From NCBI RefSeq assembly GCF_000243815.2, contig NZ_AHMT02000053.1, positions 1 through 17,500 of the forward strand: 17,500 nt of DNA. Reading direction: 5' to 3'. Both the position numbers and the translations under genes were made by a program. Source of the stretch: Leptospira alexanderi serovar Manhao 3 str. L 60. GTDB lineage: Bacteria > Spirochaetota > Leptospiria > Leptospirales > Leptospiraceae. The stretch's first letter is position 1; each line of letters begins with the position of its first letter. The notes beneath the pieces are model-generated. The model saw only the letters and a list, made by a program, of their open reading frames with translations. It made no database searches and was not told the DNA's origin. Below are positions 10,355 through 17,500 of this stretch, piece after piece.

Positions 10355-11071
10355 TTATATTCGAAATATCTTCCCAGCAACTTTTTCAGAAAAGTCTCGA
10401 TCTCGTCCTACACCAATGGAATTTAATTCAATGTCGAGCAAATGATTGGTAATTTGAAGGATAGTTGCACCATTTCTCTTTAAATTAAATATTTTCGCTG
10501 TATAATCCTGATATTCATCTCGATGTTCTGTATCATTCACACCTAATGGATCCCAATCAAGCCAAAGGACATCATCAATACTTTTGAACTCTAATAAGTC
10601 ATAAATTCGCTTTATGTCTTTACTTACTGCCCCAATCTTACGAGCAATAGAAAGTCCGACTATTATCTCATAATCGAGAACATCTTTACTAAAGTAATTG
10701 GCTGTTGAAAAAGCAAACGTTGTAATCCACGAACCACTGTCTCGATCAAAAGGCCCCACTACATTGCCGGAGGCATTATACGTAATTTTGGCGACTAACT
10801 CAGCAAGACCCATATATGAATTCGGTTGAAAATTCGTTGTTCTAAGATTGAAGCTTCTAATAGTTTCAAACTGTTTTTTCGCTCGAAACCATTCTTTCTC
10901 ATGATTAACGATTTCGAAAAGCTCTTGGACTACATCTGGAATTTCACCTATAAATTTGCTAAATCGGGTAAGAATAAAACTTGCCCAAATTGGTCGTATC
11001 CTATTAGGAAGGCTCTCGAATATTTCTTCCTTCGCATTCTCTAAGCTTTCTTTTAGTACTATATATTTCAT
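10355..11071 (-). CDS. Unknown cassette protein, C-terminal DUF1871-like motif
   Basis: 238 residues from ATG 11071 (MKYIVLKESLENAKEE). The frame is open further upstream, but those 47 codons lie in the attC-like repeat 4 and read as low-complexity repeat translation, so ATG 11071 is preferred. The protein is soluble, without signal peptide. The C-terminal 60 residues have the pattern LDWDPLGVND, DEYQDY, KIFNLKRNGATILQITNHLL and IELNSIGV. This resembles the WDPIGVND/DEYD domain of small DUF1871-like or immunity-type proteins; it is a similarity by eye only. The N-terminal region (IRPIWASFILTRFSKFIGEI) is unassigned. ATG lies 8 nt downstream of the R'-like GTTAGGC box, and another attC-like repeat follows the stop: the exact layout of a gene cassette. 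Function is unknown. Confidence 0.65.
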   Translation of the reverse strand: MKYIVLKESLENAKEEIFESLPNRIRPIWASFILTRFSKFIGEIPDVVQELFEIVNHEKEWFRAKKQFETIRSFNLRTTNFQPNSYMGLAELVAKITYNASGNVVGPFDRDSGSWITTFAFSTANYFSKDVLDYEIIVGLSIARKIGAVSKDIKRIYDLLEFKSIDDVLWLDWDPLGVNDTEHRDEYQDYTAKIFNLKRNGATILQITNHLLDIELNSIGVGRDRDFSEKVAGKIFRI

Positions 11072-11079
11072 AAAATGGC

Positions 11080-11250
11080 GCCTAACGAAAGAGTCTCCTC
11101 GAAGTTTGCGGTTCTGGAGCGTGCCTAAGCACGCGAAAGAATTGGCGCGAGACTTGCTTTGCAAGGCGAGTGACAAAGCGGGATTTGTCGAAGCCCGCAG
11201 TGAGGGTCGCATGAGCGAACCCGAACGAAGCGAGGAGTTTGACGCTGGTC
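11080..11250 (-). repeat. attC-like recombination-site repeat 4
   Basis: Reading the minus strand: R''-like GACCAGC (11250-11244, two changes from consensus), 6-nt spacer, L''-like CTCCTC; then L'-like GAGGAG (11100-11095), 8-nt spacer ACTCTTTC and a perfect R'-like GTTAGGC (11086-11080). The interior shares GCTTTGTC-CTCG-CTTGCAA blocks with repeat 1. It begins 8 nt after the vapC stop and ends 8 nt before the next gene start. Length 171 bp. Confidence 0.62.
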
Positions 11251-11258
11251 AGCATCTT

Positions 11259-11656
<398 letters not shown>

Positions 11657-11660
<4 letters not shown>

Positions 11661-11887
11661 ATTCTCTTTCGTTTATCGTAGTCATTTGGCTGATTCCGAT
11701 CAATAAACAGATCTTCAGAGAAATTATTAACTGTATTCCAAAATCGATCTACCGCGTCATCGATTGGTGTTAAAATGACGTTATCGCCATCTTTTCGTAT
11801 ATAAACTTCCTTACCCTTAAAACGATAGTCCTTTGGTAAACGTATTGCTTGGCTGTCACCATTTTTAAAAATTTTAGCTCTATTCAT
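11657..11887 (-). CDS. vapB: VapB antitoxin (SpoVT/AbrB-type)
   Basis: 76-residue antitoxin. [20 protein letters not shown] is the swapped-hairpin AbrB/SpoVT DNA-binding motif typical of VapB/MazE, followed by [20 protein letters not shown]. The acidic-to-basic C-terminus ([20 protein letters not shown]) should block the PIN active site. ATG 11887 lies inside a 22-bp palindrome, and there is no Shine-Dalgarno sequence between the promoter and start. A consensus promoter would start transcription about 3 nt before the ATG, so the mRNA may be leaderless. It is the first gene of the operon, with the toxin gene overlapping by 4 bp. Confidence 0.92.
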
Positions 11888-11924
11888 ATATATATAATTA
11901 TATATATAATCGTAATCGAGTCAA
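11887..11924 (-). promoter_or_regulatory. Consensus promoter and palindromic operator of vapBC-2, leaderless
   Basis: On the minus strand, TTGACT (11924-11919), a 16-nt spacer and TATAAT (11902-11897) form a near-perfect sigma-70-type promoter. Transcription would start at about 11890, three bases from the ATG at 11887. A perfect AT palindrome of 22 bp (11887-11908) covers the -10 box and reaches the start codon, an obvious operator for autorepression. Confidence 0.8.
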
Positions 11925-11943
11925 TAGTTTTTTGAGGCTATTA

Positions 11944-12032
11944 CCCATCTCTACATAATAGAGTGTCTAAAATTCTTCATCAAACGCGGGATTTATGTTC
12001 AAATTAATGGTACTCTTTTTTGTAAGGATCAG
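11944..12032 (+). mobile_element. 89-bp MITE, copy D
   Basis: Starts CCCATCTCTACATAATAGAG and ends GTACTCTTTTTTGTAAGGAT followed by CAG, between TA dinucleotides (11942-11943 and 12033-12034). Its right end is the closest of all copies to the right end of the IS630 element. It lies upstream of the vapBC-2 promoter and downstream of the broken gene at 12110-12836. Confidence 0.88.
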
Positions 12033-12109
12033 TAAAATATGGATTCGTAAGTATCCTATGTTGACTTTTGAGATTACTTCTTTGTAATGTCGGGAAAATT
12101 GTTTCGATT

Positions 12110-12836
<727 letters not shown>

Positions 12837-12949
12837 TGAAATGGATATTTGAAGTTGTTTTGTTAAACTGAACTATTGAATTTTTCAACAACTCTAATAT
12901 AGTCCCGTAAGCATTTTTTTGGAACAAGTTGTAAGTATTTCATAAAATA

Positions 12950-13570
12950 CTACCAAGTCGCGGAAAAGGCTCCTCTCAGTTCTCCCAATTTGTAGCCCTT
13001 TGCTTGGTCGTTAGGATAAAGCTCGGCGATTTTTTTAGATACCGCCGGGTTTATATCTTGAGGGCCACCGTGGCATTGTAAACAGGTAGAGTTTTGAAGA
13101 ATGATGGGTTGTAAAATCCGAACTTCTTTGTCTTTGGATAAAACGATCGTGTAGGGGGCCATTCCGGTTTTTTGAGATTCTTTCCATTGATTGAAAATTT
13201 CGGTTTCCCAGGCCTCGGGTCGATGACTTGGGTTTCTCGGTTTTTCGGAAACTCTTCTTATAAGAACTCCGGGAAATTCCTTCTTGAGATCGGCTTCCTT
13301 TTGAGGAGAAATTGTTTGACAAACACCGATTGCGCCTACGATTCCCTTAGTTCGAATTGCGGATTCTAAATTCTTTTGTAAATCGATTTGAAATTCCGAG
13401 ATCAGCCGAAATAAAATTTCTTTCTTCTCCGAATTCTGTTCCGAATTGCAAACCGCAAAGAATTGAATGAAAAGAAAGAGAGACAATAACTTTACCGGAT
13501 TGTTTTTATACGAGAAAAAGACGTGAAATTGTTTTTGAGAAAATTTGGAAAAAGCGTTCATGGAATCCAT
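12950..13570 (-). CDS. DUF3365 (Tll0287-like) protein with a haem-c motif
   Basis: 206 residues from ATG 13570, chosen because AAGGAA lies 9 nt upstream; the frame stays open to 13711, and MNAFSK at 13561 is a later alternative. An N-terminal hydrophobic segment (VKLLSLFLFIQFFAV) ends in a Cys (about residue 41), so it may be a lipoprotein with a loose lipobox, or a membrane-anchored or exported protein. The DUF3365 pattern follows: AIRTKGIVGAIGVCQTISPQ, IRRVSEKPRNPSHRPEAWE (the RxSxxxRNPxNxP-type signature), and CLQCHGG (residues 163-169) as the CXXCH haem-attachment site. The C-terminus is DQAKGYKLGELRGAFSATW. It probably acts outside the cytoplasm as a haem sensor or electron carrier; the partner is unknown. 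It is transcribed divergently from yebC. Confidence 0.87.
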   Translation of the reverse strand: MDSMNAFSKFSQKQFHVFFSYKNNPVKLLSLFLFIQFFAVCNSEQNSEKKEILFRLISEFQIDLQKNLESAIRTKGIVGAIGVCQTISPQKEADLKKEFPGVLIRRVSEKPRNPSHRPEAWETEIFNQWKESQKTGMAPYTIVLSKDKEVRILQPIILQNSTCLQCHGGPQDINPAVSKKIAELYPNDQAKGYKLGELRGAFSATW

Positions 13571-13770
13571 TCTAACCACTTCCTTTACGATGGAAAAGGA
13601 TTTTAAAATTCTTCTCTGCTTCAAATCCATGAATGTTCGAAGCAGCCTGTTCATTCTTCCTTTGAAAAGGATGGACAGAATGTCTTTTTTTTGATTTCTG
13701 GAAAGTATCATCCAGAATCAACTCAAGCTTGATTCGATTATCAAAAGCAATTCGTAGGGGATAATAAATC

Positions 13771-14520
<750 letters not shown>

Positions 14521-14615
14521 TTCTCTGAAAAGTCTTCTGACCGTTTCTCTTTTCTATGTTTCGAAAGGAAAAAACGGACCTCTTCCATCTTTTCGCTTAT
14601 TCGGGAATTTTTAAC

Positions 14616-15105
<490 letters not shown>

Positions 15106-15116
<11 letters not shown>

Positions 15117-15402
15117 CCGCGAGAGATGCCAATGAGCGACTGAGCGCGCTTTTGATATGTCTGAGTTTGTAACGGGATTCGCTGCGAGCGTCCAAAAGAA
15201 TTACGTCCTCATTTTCGATCATCTTTAAGAAATCCTCTTCCGTCAGACGTTTGGTCTCTCTTTCATTCGAAAAGGAATTTACCGCATTTTGAAATCCTTT
15301 GTAGTCGATCAGTCGATTGAAGATTTTGTTTTCCGTTTTCTCCTCTGCGATTACGATTCCACTCAGACAAACGCTCAGTAGTAGGATGAAAAGAATTCTC
15401 AT
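15106..15402 (-). pseudogene. Truncated exported rhodanese-like protein
   Basis: 98 residues. A signal peptide, RILFILLLSVCLSGIVIA before EEKTEN, predicts export. From about residue 52, LTEEDFLKMIENEDVILLDA then RSESRYKLRHIKSALS is the first half of a rhodanese domain. The rest, including the loop with the active-site Cys and the C-terminal half, is missing; a stop follows [13 protein letters not shown] where the family continues. The end overlaps the convergent ruvC by 11 bp. Without the Cys it cannot be a sulfurtransferase. It might still be a binding protein, or it is a gene fragment whose 3' part was lost at the ruvC boundary. Listed as pseudogene with reservation. Confidence 0.6.
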
Positions 15403-15706
15403 AAAAGTTTTTCCTGGATCGACTCGACTGAAATCCTCCGGCCTAAGACTTCGAATGTCAGTTCGATTTTAAAGATCGGCCTATGATAAAAACAAACGTG
15501 TTGTTTGTTTTCGAAGAGGAATCAAAAAATCCAAATAAAAAAGGAAAAAACACGATATGAAAGAATCGTCACCTAACGTACGTTAAATAAAATTTATTTT
15601 GAAACCGCACGACAGGCCCGCAGCCATAACCAATCTCACAAGTAACTTGGATCCGAAGATAAATCTGTCGGAATTACGACAATCTTCTGTGAAAAGATCG
15701 GCCCTG
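15403..15706. other. Intergenic region with short palindromes
   Basis: No gene recognised. AAAACAAAC pairs with GTTTGTTTT around GTGTT at about 15488-15510, and TAACGTACGTTA, a 12-bp perfect palindrome, lies at about 15582-15593. Either could be a protein site or a terminator; neither can be assigned. The promoter of the truncated rhodanese-like gene should lie near its left end. Confidence 0.45.
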
Positions 15707-15898
15707 CAACGCGATCCTTAGGAAGCGTTGTGCCTGAGTTTCCCCGTGTTTGGGTGGTGGGGAGAATAACTCTATTTCGCTTTCTTTCTCAACTTCGTTG
15801 AGAGCCGCTTACAAAACTCAACCTCGCTCTCTAGGGAGCGCTCGGTAATGCTCCGCTGTTCGCTGGCTATTTCGCTTTCTACGGGTCGCGAAATAGGC
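15707..15898. repeat. Covarying hairpin cluster 2
   Basis: Unit f: CAACGC (15707-15712) and GCGTTG (15725-15730) around GATCCTTAGGAA, followed by CCTGAGTTTCCCC as in cluster 1. A simple stem CTCAAC/GTTGAG lies at 15788-15802. Unit g at 15825-15840 is CGCTC-TCTAGG-GAGCG, a weak relative. Unit h has 9-bp arms CTATTTCGC (15867-15875) and GCGAAATAG (15888-15896) around TTTCTACGGGTC, whose complement GACCCGTAGAAA fits the shared loop consensus. From 15899 to 16166 there is nothing but a short direct repeat CTATCCACTAA at 16000 and 16014. Confidence 0.72.
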
Positions 15899-16166
15899 GG
15901 GAAAACTCGGGAGATTTTTCTCTATCAGAAAATCATACTTCTTGCAAGTAAAAAGCCTCATTCTCGTCGGAACACTTGCGTTTTATTGTATGTAAAGTTC
16001 TATCCACTAAACCCTATCCACTAACCCCTTGAAAAATGCCTTTTTGATCCTTCTTATTCCAGGATTCTTCTCAACTTGTGGGAACATTATGGCCCTTAGC
16101 GAGACTCTGAGTTGTACATCGATCCTTTGCGCGGGGATTTACAAGTTTAAAATCTAACGCTGCGGT

Positions 16167-17066
<900 letters not shown>

Positions 17067-17150
17067 GCAATTTCTCCCGGTTGATTCCGGATTTAGGTAT
17101 TATTTTTGTTTTTGCCACCCCTTGAAAATCAAAAAACGAAAAGAAGAATA

Positions 17151-17179
17151 TTTCCGAAAATCCGAACGTTTTCCGGAAA
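17151..17179 (-). terminator. Hairpin directly after msrB, candidate terminator
   Basis: On the minus strand TTTCCGGAAA (17179-17170) pairs with TTTTCGGAAA (17160-17151), one mismatch, 9-nt loop. It starts one base after the msrB stop. There is no clear T tract beyond, so efficiency is uncertain; read-through into the hydrolase gene is possible. Confidence 0.4.

Positions 17180-17500
<321 letters not shown>

Noticed and set aside
15582..15593. TAACGTACGTTA as a LexA/SOS box for ruvC
   Set aside because: It does not fit the TTTGN5CAAA type reported for Leptospira and lies downstream of ruvC, not upstream.
16000..16024. Direct repeat CTATCCACTAA x2
   Set aside because: Only two short copies, no structure or neighbour that suggests a role.

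Overview
The window looks like a spirochaete of the genus Leptospira. It has AT-rich DNA, an SBBP beta-propeller lipoprotein, a yebC-ruvC pair, a DUF3365-type haem-motif protein, many short hairpin repeats, and a heavy load of IS5, IS1182, IS256, IS982 and IS630-type insertion sequences. The genus is inferred from gene content and style; no rRNA or other marker gene is present. There are no tRNA, rRNA or CRISPR features.

Layout. (1) 1-1844: a broken IS5-family transposase, a cluster of covarying hairpins, and the first 60 codons of an IS1182-like transposase cut by an 89-bp MITE. (2) 2128-3729: a 15-bp inverted repeat and a beta-propeller lipoprotein. (3) 3865-5162, plus strand: a small unknown gene and a vapBC-type toxin-antitoxin operon, each followed by an attC-like repeat. 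(4) 5218-10080: an insertion-sequence block holding a RibD/DHFR-like reductase, half of an IS256 element, a hexapeptide-repeat gene with 18-bp tandem repeats, an IS5 relic, and an IS982 element that carries an IS630 element inside it. (5) 10179-11887, minus strand: a second pair of cassette-like units, one a 238-residue unknown protein and one an AbrB/PIN vapBC operon, each again followed by an attC-like repeat. (6) 11944-12836: another 89-bp MITE and a secreted-protein gene broken by a 77-bp MITE. (7) 12950-17500: core-like genes (DUF3365 protein, YebC, RuvC, truncated rhodanese, alpha/beta hydrolase, MsrB) with a second covarying-hairpin cluster between them.

Three patterns stand out. First, four long repeats sit directly behind gene stops in the orientation of the gene. 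They show R''/L'' and L'/R' box architecture with an L'-R' spacer of about 8 nt. This suggests an integron-like cassette array without an integrase (CALIN-like), split into two opposed halves by insertion sequences. Second, four MITEs of exactly 89 bp have ends matching the single IS630 element and TA targets, so that transposase is the likely mobiliser. Third, a family of hairpins has a conserved 12-nt loop (GAYCCNTAGRRA) but entirely different, still complementary, arms.

Everything was read by eye from the sequence. Family names rest on recognised motifs, not on database searches.
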